DNA of 64,000 nucleotides from Pandoraea norimbergensis (GTDB lineage: Bacteria > Pseudomonadota > Gammaproteobacteria > Burkholderiales > Burkholderiaceae). Shown piece after piece: positions 10,466-18,321 of this stretch (positions within the stretch are counted from its first letter, which is position 1; each line of letters opens with the position of its first letter). Below the pieces are notes generated by a model. It was not told the origin of the DNA, did no database searches, and saw only the letters and a list, made by a program, of their open reading frames with translations. A program made the position numbers and the translations under genes. The stretch spans positions 992,001 through 1,056,000 of the forward strand of contig NZ_CP013480.3 of assembly GCF_001465545.3 (NCBI RefSeq). Direction: 5' to 3'.

Positions 10466-12061
10466 ATGTCTTCTAATCCGTCCACCCCGCATTCGGCGGG
10501 GCAGGTGTTGCCTTTTCGGCAGTCCATCGTGGCGATGCTGGGTCTGTGTTTCTGTACGATGCTGGTCGCGCTCGACCAGACCGTCGTCGGGACCGCGCTG
10601 CCGACCATCGTCGCTGAACTCAAGGGGTTCGAGTACTACGCGTGGGTTGCCACGTCGTATCTGCTCACCTCCGTCATCACCGTGCCGATCTTCGGCCGGC
10701 TCGGCGACTACTACGGGCGAAAGCCGTTTGTGATCGCCGCCATCGTCGTATTCACCGGGGCTTCCGTCCTGTGTGGTGCGGCGAACAGCATGCCGTTCCT
10801 CGTGATCGCGCGTGCGCTGCAAGGCATCGGCGGCGGCATGCTCGTCGGTACCGCCTTCGCCTGCATTCCTGAACTGTTCCCCGATCCGCACGTGCGCCTG
10901 CGCTGGCAAGTCATGCTCAGCTCAGCGTTCGGTATTGCCAACGCCATCGGCCCCTCGCTCGGTGGCTTTCTCACCGAAGCCTATGGCTGGCGCTCGGTGT
11001 TCTACGTGAACCTCCCCGTCGGCTTGCTCGGCCTATGGTTTGTCGCTCGCCATCTGCCCCATATGCGCGCCGACGACCACGGCAAGGCCAGTCTCGACTG
11101 GCTGGGCGCGCTGCTGATCGCCGCCGCACTCGGCAGCCTGCAAATGCTGGTCGAATGGTTGCCGGCAGACGGTCTCTCGCGTGGCGTGGTGTTTCTCTTC
11201 GTCGCGTTCGTCGTGACGTCGCTCGCGCTCTACTGGTGGGAGCAACGCACGTCGCATCCGATTATTCCGTTCGAAATGTTCCGTAACCCGAGTCTGGCGG
11301 CGCTCTTCGTGCTGGCGGTCTTTGGCGGCTTTTCGATGTTCGGTGTGCTGTTCTACGCGCCGTTGATGTTGCAAGGCGGCTTTGGTCTGTCGCCCCGCGA
11401 AACTGGCTTGTTGATTACGCCCATGGTGGTGTGTATCACCGTCGGCAGTATTGCCAATGGCCGGCTGATCACGCGTCTGCGTAATCCGAATGTGATGCTG
11501 TATGGCGGCTTTTTATTGCTCGCGGTTGCTTGTGCAGGCGTGATCACCACGCATCGCGGCACGCCGCATGGCCTCATCGCTTTCTATATGCTGCTCGCCG
11601 GTCTGGGTCTCGGCTTCGTGTTGCCGAACCTCACGGTGTTCGCGCAAGAAGTGGCGGGACGCGCGCACCTTGGCATTGCCACCGCGCTCATGCAGTCGCT
11701 GCGCATGATTGGCGGCATGCTCGGGACGGCAATCGTCGGTACGCTCGTGGGGCATAGCTACACCGCGCGCGTGAAGGAATCGCTTGTCGCTACCGGCGGC
11801 CAGCAATGGACGGCGCAACTCACCGATCCGCAGATTCTCGTCAACGCGCAAGCGCAGAGCGATTTTCTGGCCACGGTGGCCCATATGGGGCAGAACGGTG
11901 CGCTGCTGATCGAAGCATCGCGCACGGCGCTCGTCGGCGCCATTCACAACGGACAGATGCTGTCGCTCGCTGCGGCACTTGCCGGGCTGTGGTTTGTTCG
12001 CCGTGTGCCGCTCATTCGTCTGACGCGCGGCGCCAAGCCGACGCCGCCCGCCGGAGAGTAA
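10466..12061 (+). CDS. MFS transporter, DHA2 (EmrB/QacA) drug:H+ antiporter family
   Basis: Inner-membrane proton-driven exporter of 531 residues, the usual size for 14-helix DHA2 proteins. Near the N-terminus the motif LDQTVVGTALPTIV (family motif D1) is visible, followed by GRLGDYYGRKPF (motif A) and GPSLGGFLTEAYGWRSVFYV (motif C region plus the WR...FYVN signature of the family). Many hydrophobic segments follow up to the end. No strong Shine-Dalgarno precedes the ATG at 10466. The stop is 4 bases before a marR gene, so the two form one unit in which the regulator probably responds to a transported compound. The substrate is unknown; a drug, dye or aromatic compound is typical of the family. 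Confidence 0.92.
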   Translation: MSSNPSTPHSAGQVLPFRQSIVAMLGLCFCTMLVALDQTVVGTALPTIVAELKGFEYYAWVATSYLLTSVITVPIFGRLGDYYGRKPFVIAAIVVFTGASVLCGAANSMPFLVIARALQGIGGGMLVGTAFACIPELFPDPHVRLRWQVMLSSAFGIANAIGPSLGGFLTEAYGWRSVFYVNLPVGLLGLWFVARHLPHMRADDHGKASLDWLGALLIAAALGSLQMLVEWLPADGLSRGVVFLFVAFVVTSLALYWWEQRTSHPIIPFEMFRNPSLAALFVLAVFGGFSMFGVLFYAPLMLQGGFGLSPRETGLLITPMVVCITVGSIANGRLITRLRNPNVMLYGGFLLLAVACAGVITTHRGTPHGLIAFYMLLAGLGLGFVLPNLTVFAQEVAGRAHLGIATALMQSLRMIGGMLGTAIVGTLVGHSYTARVKESLVATGGQQWTAQLTDPQILVNAQAQSDFLATVAHMGQNGALLIEASRTALVGAIHNGQMLSLAAALAGLWFVRRVPLIRLTRGAKPTPPAGE

Positions 12062-12065
12062 CCCC

Positions 12066-12608
12066 ATGCCGACACCACTGAAACGCAACGTCATTCAGCA
12101 ACTGAGTCTGACGTATCGCGCCATGATGACCGCGTTCGACGCCAAGGTCGGGCACCCGCTGCCACGCTGGCGAATCATTTTTGCGCTGGCCGAGCGCGGT
12201 ACCTGTTCGCAGAAGTTTCTCGCTGAACACTGCCGCCTCGATCCCGCGCAACTCACGCGCCAACTGCAATCGATGGAAGCGCTGGGCTGGCTCACGCGCG
12301 TGACCGATCCCGATGACAACCGGCTCACCAATGTCACGCTCACCGATGATGGCCAGCGCGTGCATGATGAAGCCACGCCGCGCCGTCAGGCGTTCTTCGA
12401 CGATGCGCTCGACGGCATGACCGCAGCCGACATCGCCGCGCTGGAAAGCGCATTGGTTCATCTCGAAGCGCGCTTCAAGTCGGTATCGTCGCGTGCGCGC
12501 GGCGGTGAGGACGCAGGTAAGGCTGTCGTCGAGAAGGGTAATGACACGACGCCGGAGGTTTCAACGCCACCGCGCAAGCGTGCGGCGAAAAAGTCGATAG
12601 TCACGTAA
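12066..12608 (+). CDS. MarR family winged-helix transcriptional regulator
   Basis: 180-residue regulator. Residues 1-145 fit a MarR fold: an N-terminal helix, a winged helix-turn-helix around FLAEHCRLDPAQLTRQLQ, then the wing segment ALGWLTRVTDPDDNRLTN with the family DxR-like charged turn (here DPDDNR), and a C-terminal dimerisation helix. A basic, low-complexity tail (PPRKRAAKKS) extends about 25 residues beyond the normal end. It starts 4 bases after the MFS stop, with GGAGAG inside the end of the MFS gene as ribosome binding site, so translation is probably coupled. It likely represses its own operon through the dyad at 10441-10455. A tandem repeat tract begins 9 bases after its stop. Confidence 0.9.
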   Translation: MPTPLKRNVIQQLSLTYRAMMTAFDAKVGHPLPRWRIIFALAERGTCSQKFLAEHCRLDPAQLTRQLQSMEALGWLTRVTDPDDNRLTNVTLTDDGQRVHDEATPRRQAFFDDALDGMTAADIAALESALVHLEARFKSVSSRARGGEDAGKAVVEKGNDTTPEVSTPPRKRAAKKSIVT

Positions 12609-12617
12609 TCAGTTCGC

Positions 12618-12743
12618 CAGTCAGCCGACAGTCAGCCCAACAGTCAGCCGACAGTCAGCCCAACAGTCAGCCCAACAGTCAGCCGACGGTCAGCCCAACA
12701 GTCAGCCCGACAGTCAGCCCGCCATTCGGTCAGCCCGTCAGCC
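12618..12743. repeat. Tandem repeat tract, 11/12-bp unit CAGTCAGCC(C)RA
   Basis: Nine adjacent units run from 12618 to 12722, all beginning CAGTCAGCC (one CGGTCAGCC). Units of 11 bp (ending GA) and 12 bp (ending CAA, CGA or CGC) are mixed in the order 11-12-11-12-12-11-12-12-12. Degenerate GTCAGCC copies continue to 12743. The tract lies between the marR stop and a terminator. It is non-coding as far as can be seen and could vary in copy number between strains. Confidence 0.9.
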
Positions 12744-12774
12744 TTGTGTGGCGATCGCACCCGCCTCAATGCAA

Positions 12775-12800
12775 GAAGCCGCCCTCGGGCGGCTTCTTTG
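12775..12800. terminator. Bidirectional rho-independent terminator between convergent genes
   Basis: GAAGCCGCCC (12775-12784) and GGGCGGCTTC (12787-12796) form a perfect 10-bp stem with a minimal loop, followed by TTTG. It sits between marR (plus) and the D-amino-acid dehydratase-like gene (minus) and can serve both. Confidence 0.75.
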
Positions 12801-12826
12801 CTTTCACCTGCGCGTTCGTCCGTCGA

Positions 12827-14098
12827 TCAGAAGAACGTCTGCACGACTTCGACCACGTTGTAATCGCCATCGACGACTGGCAAGTGACGCCACTTGTCGA
12901 AGGTGAGGCACGGGTGCGAGATGTCGAACGCGATCATGTCGCCCACTTGGATGTCGTCGCCCGGTGCAATGCGCAGATAAGCGTGCTGATCCATCATGCC
13001 GGTGATTTCCCAATGCTCGGGCGTCGCGGCCGGGGCCTTGTCCTTGCCCGGACGGAAGCGTTGTGCCGGTTCCGGCATGCCCGCATCAAACGCCGCGTCG
13101 CGCTTGCCCAGTGCAATGATCGCGCGCTCGGCTTCCGGAATCGACTGCACGTACGCCCACAGTTGCAGCGCCGGTTGCAGTTGCGAGCGCATTTGCTTTG
13201 CGATCGGGTTGCGCGTGGCGATCTGCGCCTGCGCCGCTTTGTAGATGCCCACGTCGTGCGTGAGATAGCAGCCGGGACGAAGCACCACGTCGAGCGGCGC
13301 GCCCACGTCCTTGTTGGCGAACTCTTCCGCGACGATGTCGTACCACGCCGAACCCGCCCCAGAGAGCACCGCCGGTGTGCGCTCGATGCGACCCGCCGCG
13401 ATCAGCTCGCGCGTGATGCCGACCGCACGTTGCAGGAACGCGCGAATATCGGCTTCCGTGGTGAGTACGCCCTCGTAGACTTCGACACCCGCAAGCTTCA
13501 CGGCGTCTTTGTACTCGGTAAGGGCATCGAGCACCGCCTGCTGTTGCGTGGCATCGCGCACACCGGTACGGCCACCCGTCACGCCCAACTCGATCAGCAC
13601 CTGAATCTGCTGCTTGCGGGCGCGGAAGAACTCACCCAGATGCGCGACCGCTGCGGCGGAATCCACCAGACAGAAAAACTCGAAATTCGGATCGGCGAGC
13701 AGGTCGGCAATCATCGTCATGTTGCGCTTGCCGACCAACTGGTTGGCCATCAACACGCGACGCACGCCATGGTGATACGCGGCATTGGTTTGCTGCGCAG
13801 TGGCCAGCGTGATGCCCCACGCGCCACCGTCCAACTGACGGCGGAACAGCTTCGGCGCCATCGTCGTTTTGCCGTGCGGCGCGAGCTTCACCCCGTATTC
13901 GTGGACGAAACGCTGCATCCACGCGAGGTTGTGGCGAATCTTGTCCTCGTAGAGCACCGCTGTCGGCAGGCTCAGGTCTTCGTTCAGCAAATTCCAGCCC
14001 AGTCCCGTCGTGGCCGACGGCGCCAAGGCGGCATCCAATGCGCCGAGCCCCTTGTTGAGGGTATCGATCATGCCATGTTGATAGTTTGTATCAGTCAT
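12827..14098 (-). CDS. Fold-type III PLP enzyme, D-amino-acid deaminase / D-serine dehydratase-like (DSD1 family)
   Basis: 423-residue enzyme predicted to eliminate ammonia from a D-amino acid, giving a 2-oxo acid through an enamine/imine. The N-terminal alanine-racemase-like barrel carries the PLP lysine in KLAPHGKTTMAPKL (Lys77). The C-terminal domain has HPCLTFDKW near the end (His395, Cys397), matching the His-x-Cys zinc site of eukaryotic-type D-serine dehydratase. The start at 14098 has GGAG 8 bases upstream; an in-frame start at 14140 adds 14 residues. It is divergent from an rpiR-type regulator, a D-aminoacylase and a ridA gene, so it probably acts on D-amino acids released by the aminoacylase. 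Whether it prefers D-Ser, D-Thr or others cannot be told. Confidence 0.85.
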   Translation of the reverse strand: MTDTNYQHGMIDTLNKGLGALDAALAPSATTGLGWNLLNEDLSLPTAVLYEDKIRHNLAWMQRFVHEYGVKLAPHGKTTMAPKLFRRQLDGGAWGITLATAQQTNAAYHHGVRRVLMANQLVGKRNMTMIADLLADPNFEFFCLVDSAAAVAHLGEFFRARKQQIQVLIELGVTGGRTGVRDATQQQAVLDALTEYKDAVKLAGVEVYEGVLTTEADIRAFLQRAVGITRELIAAGRIERTPAVLSGAGSAWYDIVAEEFANKDVGAPLDVVLRPGCYLTHDVGIYKAAQAQIATRNPIAKQMRSQLQPALQLWAYVQSIPEAERAIIALGKRDAAFDAGMPEPAQRFRPGKDKAPAATPEHWEITGMMDQHAYLRIAPGDDIQVGDMIAFDISHPCLTFDKWRHLPVVDGDYNVVEVVQTFF

Positions 14099-14180
14099 TG
14101 AGAATTCTCCACGAAGAGCCCGCGGGCCATGCCTCGCCATTAGCAGAATGGCTCCTATAATAGCGTTGAATTACCAGCGT

Positions 14181-14217
14181 TTGACAATTTTGTTATAAAG
14201 TACCAAAAATTCGTCAA
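14181..14217. promoter_or_regulatory. Divergent promoter/operator region of the D-amino-acid module
   Basis: The 175-bp gap 14099-14273 holds an AT-rich core. TTGACAATTTT (from 14181) and ACCAAAAATTCGTCAA (14202-14217) form an imperfect inverted repeat. On the minus strand TTGACG and later TTGTCA/TATTAT resemble promoter hexamers. This is the natural binding place for the RpiR regulator; exact boxes are uncertain. Confidence 0.35.
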
Positions 14218-14273
14218 CATCTGAAACCGGCGCCTGTCAGGGCCACACACCGACCCAATCCGCGACCCAATAC

Positions 14274-15155
14274 ATGACCGAGTCCTTCGATATCGTGACG
14301 CGCGTGGCAGAACGCAGCGACGCCCTGAGCCAAGCCGAGCGCAAGGTCGCGCAGGTGGTGCTCGAGGACGTGGCGGGCGCAGCTGCGTCATCGATCAACG
14401 TGCTCGCAGATCGGGCCGGCGTGAGCGAGGCGAGCGTCACGCGTTTTGCGAAGGCGATGGGCTGCCGCGACGTGCGCGACCTCAAACTTCGTCTGGCGCA
14501 GGCGGCGGTGGTCGGGCAGCGCTTCTTTGGCGCGAACGCCGCCAACGCACAGGACGGCTCGGGCGAGACGATCGATCGCATCGCGGACGATATTCAGACA
14601 ACGCTACAGGTGCACCGCGCGCTCATCAAGCCGGACACCGTGCGGCGCGCTGCCGAACGCCTCGCGTCCGCCCGCATGGTCTACGCGTTCGGGATGGGCG
14701 GCGGTTCGTCGCTCATGGCCGACGAAGCCCGTTACCGGCTTGTGCGGCTCGGGCGCCCGATTGCCAGCTATCAGGACGCCGTGCTGGCGCGCATGGTGGC
14801 GGGCACGCTGAATCGCGAGGACGTGGTGCTGGCGTTTTCCGTCAGCGGCCACACGCCGGAGTTGCTGTCGGCCTGCGAGGTCGCTCGCGAATACGGCGCG
14901 CAGTTGATCGCGATCACGGCCACCGGCTCGCCGCTGGCGGCGCTCGCCGACGAAGTGCTGCCGATTCGCGCGCTGGAAACCGATTTCATTTTCAAACCGT
15001 CGTCGTCTCGCTACGCCATGTTGCTGGCCATGGATGTGCTCGCCACGGAGCTGGCGCTGCTGGCCAAGCCGCAGAGTCAGGCGCTGCTGCGGCGGATCAA
15101 GTACGTGCTCGACACGCATCGGGGCGGCGGTGATCGCCAGCCTCTGGGAGATTGA
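14274..15155 (+). CDS. MurR/RpiR family transcriptional regulator (HTH + SIS domain)
   Basis: 293-residue regulator with the two-domain RpiR layout. An N-terminal HTH (about residues 1-77) includes SINVLADRAGVSEASVTRFAKAMG, shown here only as the characteristic ADRAGVSEASVTRF core. A SIS sugar-phosphate-binding-like domain (about residues 115-255) shows GMGGGSS and SVSGHTPELL. Family members sense phosphosugars or small metabolites; the neighbours here suggest control of D-amino-acid catabolism. No clear Shine-Dalgarno is seen before 14274. The stop is one base before the D-aminoacylase start, indicating one transcript for regulator, aminoacylase and RidA. Confidence 0.9.
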   Translation: MTESFDIVTRVAERSDALSQAERKVAQVVLEDVAGAAASSINVLADRAGVSEASVTRFAKAMGCRDVRDLKLRLAQAAVVGQRFFGANAANAQDGSGETIDRIADDIQTTLQVHRALIKPDTVRRAAERLASARMVYAFGMGGGSSLMADEARYRLVRLGRPIASYQDAVLARMVAGTLNREDVVLAFSVSGHTPELLSACEVAREYGAQLIAITATGSPLAALADEVLPIRALETDFIFKPSSSRYAMLLAMDVLATELALLAKPQSQALLRRIKYVLDTHRGGGDRQPLGD

Positions 15156-15156
15156 T

Positions 15157-16650
15157 ATGACTGATACCCCTGCAACCGCACAAACCGTGGACACGCTGAT
15201 TACCAATGTGCGCGTGGCCGATGGCTCGGGCGCCACGATGTCCGATGCGCGCTTCGACGTGGCATTGCGCGATGGCCGCATTCATGCGATTGCGCCGACG
15301 GGCACGCTGTCGGACTGGCAAGCGGCACAACGCATCGACGGGGCCGGTCAGGTGCTGAGCCCCGGCTTCATCGACGTGCACACCCACGATGACACCAACG
15401 TCGTGCGCGCCCCGGAAATGACGCCCAAGCTGTCGCAAGGCGTCACGACGGTGGTCGTCGGCAATTGCGGCATCAGCGCGTCGCCGGTGTCGCTCAAGGG
15501 CGATCCGCCCGATCCGATGAACCTGCTTGGCGAGGCCGAGGCGTTCCAGTACCCGACGTTCGCCGCTTACGTCGAAGCACTCGAAAAGGCCCAGCCTGCC
15601 ATCAACGTGGCAGCGCTCATCGGTCATACGGCGCTGCGCAGCAATCATATGGATCGGCTCGATCGTGGGGCCACCGAGGCGGAAATCGAAGGCATGCGCG
15701 CACAACTGCGCGAGGCGCTCGATCACGGCGCGCTGGGTCTCTCGACCGGTCTCGCTTACGCCAATGCCAACGCAGCGCCCACGGAAGAAGTGCTCGCGCT
15801 CGCCGAGCCGCTGGCGCAAGCCGGTGGTCTGTACGCGACACATCTGCGCACCGAATTCGCGCAAATTCTGGAAGCGCTCGATGAAGCGTTTCGCATCGGC
15901 CGCCATGCGCGCGTGCCGGTGGTCATCTCGCATCTAAAGTGCGCCGGTGTCGACAACTGGGGCCGCAGCGCAGAGATTCTCGACGCCGTGGACAAGGCGC
16001 AACGCTACCAGCCGGTCGGCTGCGATTGTTATCCATACACGGCCAGTTCGAGCACGCTCGATCTCAAGCAAGTGACCGACGACTTCGACATTCTCGTCAC
16101 GTGGTCGCAACCGCATCCGGCGCAAGGCGGCAAGTTGCTGGCGACGATTGCCGCTGAATGGGGCGTCGATCTGATGGAAGCGGCCAAGCGGCTGCAACCG
16201 GCCGGTGCCGTCTATCACTGCATGGAAGAAGACGATGTGCGCCGGATTTTGCGTCACCCCGCGACCGTCGTGGGCTCGGACGGTTTGCCGAATGACCCGC
16301 TGCCGCACCCGCGTCTGTGGGGTGCATTCCCGCGCGTGCTCGGTCGTTATAGCCGCGAGCAGCAATTGTTCCCGCTCGCCGAGGCGGTGCACAAGATGAC
16401 CGGCCTCTCGGCAGAGCGGTTCGGGCTGACGGGACGTGGCTTCGTGCGTGAAGGTTATTGGGCCGATCTGGTCTTGTTCGATCCGGAAACCGTGGGCGAC
16501 GCGGCGACGTTTACCGACCCGATGCAGCCCGCGTTCGGTATTGCGGCGGTGTGGGTCAATGGCGTGTTGTCGTGGCAGGACCGCGCCCCGACGTCGGCGG
16601 CGCGCTCGGGCCGCTTCGTGCGGCGCGGCACGCCCCAACCGGTTTTGTAA
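15157..16650 (+). CDS. D-aminoacylase (N-acyl-D-amino-acid deacylase), amidohydrolase superfamily
   Basis: 497-residue metal-dependent hydrolase that releases free D-amino acids from N-acyl-D-amino acids. The metal-binding HxH is in PGFIDVHTHDDTN (His75, His77), and the bridging cysteine typical of D-aminoacylases is in VVVGNCGIS (Cys104). Further family motifs are GHTALR, THLRTEF, SHLKCAG and GSDGLPND with the catalytic aspartate. The start at 15157 has GGGAG 6 bases upstream and lies one base after the rpiR stop; a longer frame to 15034 is read-through of the upstream gene in another frame. It works upstream of the divergent D-amino-acid dehydratase-like enzyme and of RidA. Confidence 0.93.
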   Translation: MTDTPATAQTVDTLITNVRVADGSGATMSDARFDVALRDGRIHAIAPTGTLSDWQAAQRIDGAGQVLSPGFIDVHTHDDTNVVRAPEMTPKLSQGVTTVVVGNCGISASPVSLKGDPPDPMNLLGEAEAFQYPTFAAYVEALEKAQPAINVAALIGHTALRSNHMDRLDRGATEAEIEGMRAQLREALDHGALGLSTGLAYANANAAPTEEVLALAEPLAQAGGLYATHLRTEFAQILEALDEAFRIGRHARVPVVISHLKCAGVDNWGRSAEILDAVDKAQRYQPVGCDCYPYTASSSTLDLKQVTDDFDILVTWSQPHPAQGGKLLATIAAEWGVDLMEAAKRLQPAGAVYHCMEEDDVRRILRHPATVVGSDGLPNDPLPHPRLWGAFPRVLGRYSREQQLFPLAEAVHKMTGLSAERFGLTGRGFVREGYWADLVLFDPETVGDAATFTDPMQPAFGIAAVWVNGVLSWQDRAPTSAARSGRFVRRGTPQPVL

Positions 16651-16685
16651 ATGCAGTTCAGGCAGTTTTGTCGAAAGGAGCGATG

Positions 16686-17078
16686 ATGAGCATCAAACGA
16701 TATGGCGTAGAAGGCGGGCAGGGCACGGGCGGCCAACGCATGCCCTTTGCACGAGCTACCGAAGCCGACGGCTTCCTGTTCGTCTCGGGACAGACCCCGA
16801 TGAAAGACGGCGAAGTGATCGACGGCGGCATCGTCGCACAGTCGCATCAGGCGATTCAGAACATGATCGCGATCCTTACGGAAGCCGGCTACGGCACCGA
16901 GCACGTGATGCGTATCGGCGTGTGGCTCGATGACCCGCGCGACTTTGCCTCGTTCAACAAGGTGTTCAAGGAATACTTTGGCGATCATCCGCCGGCACGC
17001 GCCTGCGTGGTGTCGAGCATGGTCATCGACTGCAAGGTCGAAGTGGATTGCGTGGCCTACAAGAAGCCCGCCGCCTGA
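16686..17078 (+). CDS. RidA family (YjgF/YER057c/UK114) enamine/imine deaminase
   Basis: 130-residue protein of normal RidA size. RidA hydrolyses reactive enamine/imine intermediates made by PLP-dependent dehydratases to stable 2-oxo acids. The conserved GQTP (from Gly35) and the catalytic arginine in HPPARACV (Arg105) are present. Two ATG codons lie in tandem (16683, 16686); the second is preferred because AGGAG at 16676-16680 then sits 5 bases upstream. The gene lies 35 bases after the D-aminoacylase, in the same direction, and its chemistry matches the divergent PLP dehydratase, making a complete deacylation-deamination-detoxification set. A strong terminator follows. Confidence 0.92.
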   Translation: MSIKRYGVEGGQGTGGQRMPFARATEADGFLFVSGQTPMKDGEVIDGGIVAQSHQAIQNMIAILTEAGYGTEHVMRIGVWLDDPRDFASFNKVFKEYFGDHPPARACVVSSMVIDCKVEVDCVAYKKPAA

Positions 17079-17097
17079 CGAGAAGTCCAAGTACGCG

Positions 17098-17133
17098 ACA
17101 AACGGCCGACCGATGTGTCGGCCGTTTGTTTTT
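17098..17133 (+). terminator. Rho-independent terminator of the D-amino-acid operon
   Basis: A perfect 13-bp stem, ACAAACGGCCGAC (17098-17110) with GTCGGCCGTTTGT (17117-17129), a 6-base loop and a TTTT tail. Confidence 0.9.
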
Positions 17134-17272
17134 CCGCGTCTGGATTCAGCAGACGTATCGGCAAGGACGGACACGTCGGTGACGGTTCCGCAAAGTCTGC
17201 GGTTCGGCTTCGATGGCGATACCGGATTCGCGCCTGCACGATGGCGTCTCTCATTTAGCGAGGAGGCGACTT

Positions 17273-17767
17273 GTGAGGACAGAATCGATTTCGATGGGGA
17301 CGGTACCGCGCGTCGCTGTCGTGCAGTTGCGCCGCGGCGCAGATGGCGGCGACGGCGACGAATTGTTCAACATCGAGGGACTGACGCCGCCCGATGACAT
17401 GCGCTCGTGCGGCCGGGCATCACGGCGTTCGATCAGCGAGCGCAGTCAATCGGCTTACGTGAATGGTTGGGTCGCCGTCGCGCTCACGGCACTCGGCACG
17501 GCGGGGGCGGCGGCTGCCAGCTATCTCGCGTTCTACGACGATGCGTTCAATACCGACCCGCCACCGACCGCGGCGGACAAGCACATACGTTACGCCGTAG
17601 GCGGGACGATGGGCGCGTTGTCGCTGGTGTTGGTGGCGTCAGGTCTGCGGCATGCCTGCCGATGCGTGACCGCATGCCGCGGCGAGCCGTCGAGACCGCT
17701 TGCATCGGGGCGACACAGCAGCCCGATAACCCATGACACGGAGGTGGGTGCCAGTGGACACATCTAA
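17273..17767 (+). CDS. Small two-helix membrane protein of unknown function
   Basis: I do not recognise this 164-residue protein. It begins with GTG, chosen because a perfect AGGAGG (17261-17266) lies 6 bases upstream; an ATG at 17213 would add 20 residues without a ribosome binding site. The N-terminal 60 residues are polar with acidic and basic clusters. Two hydrophobic segments follow at about residues 65-88 (WVAVALTALGTAGAAAASYL) and 105-125 (YAVGGTMGALSLVLVASGL), joined by a short acidic, Pro-rich loop. Then comes a Cys-containing basic tail. It overlaps the next gene by 14 bases, so the two are probably translated together. Since the next gene resembles class II type III secretion chaperones, whose clients are membrane-inserting translocators, this could be its client; that is speculation. 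Confidence 0.7.
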   Translation: MRTESISMGTVPRVAVVQLRRGADGGDGDELFNIEGLTPPDDMRSCGRASRRSISERSQSAYVNGWVAVALTALGTAGAAAASYLAFYDDAFNTDPPPTAADKHIRYAVGGTMGALSLVLVASGLRHACRCVTACRGEPSRPLASGRHSSPITHDTEVGASGHI

Positions 17768-18284
17768 TCGAATGGTTCGCCCCGGGCCGACGTCAAGGAG
17801 CATCGCGAGCCAGATCGAGATCGCGCTGGAGGCGATACGCGAGGGCGATTCGTCAGTGTCTGCGGTGCCTGACATGGCGCTTCCGCAGCCGGGCGAGTGG
17901 GATAGCGCACAGTGCGACGCCGTGTACCGATGCGGCTACGGCGCGTTCGAGCGTGGCGATTTTATTCACGCCGTCGAGTGCTTCGCACCGCTGCTGTCGG
18001 CGTGTCCGCTGGAACCCGACTATGCCGTTGCGCTCGGGCTGGCGCTTTGCCGCGCGGGCGAGGCCGAGGCGGCGTTGCCGCTGCTCATCGCGGCCGCCAT
18101 GTTGGACGAGACGGCGCCCGGGCCGATGTATCGCGTCGGGGAATGTCTGCTACGGTTGCGATGCTGGGGGCCGGCGGTCCGCGCATTGAAAGAGACGCTC
18201 TTGCGTTGCGACGGACAGCCGAGACATGCGCCGGTGGCCAGCACCGCGCAAAAGCATCTTGCGGCGCTCGGGCTCCGGTGTTGA
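17754..18284 (+). CDS. SycD/LcrH-like TPR chaperone (class II type III secretion chaperone family)
   Basis: 176-residue helical protein. Residues about 53-154 form three TPR-like repeats. Recognisable stretches are YRCGYGAFERGDFIHAVECF, YAVALGLALCRAGEAEAALP and MYRVGECLLRLRCWGPAVRA. This order and spacing resemble SycD/LcrH/IpgC chaperones, including the A-x-C-L/G-E-C-L-L type third repeat. The length is also close to the family norm (about 160-170). The GTG at 17754 is chosen as start because GGAGG lies 9 bases upstream; it lies 14 bases inside the preceding gene. An ATG at 17733 or 17772 is possible. No other secretion gene is visible, so it is an orphan here. The family call rests on pattern similarity and needs a profile search. 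Confidence 0.65.
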   Translation: MDTSNRMVRPGPTSRSIASQIEIALEAIREGDSSVSAVPDMALPQPGEWDSAQCDAVYRCGYGAFERGDFIHAVECFAPLLSACPLEPDYAVALGLALCRAGEAEAALPLLIAAAMLDETAPGPMYRVGECLLRLRCWGPAVRALKETLLRCDGQPRHAPVASTAQKHLAALGLRC

Positions 18285-18321
18285 TTCAGGCGTTAATGCA
18301 GGCGTTGATGCAGGGCCTGAA

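Noticed and set aside
12618..12743. Possible CRISPR array
   Set aside because: Units are 11-12 bp and directly adjacent with no spacers; this is a simple tandem repeat.
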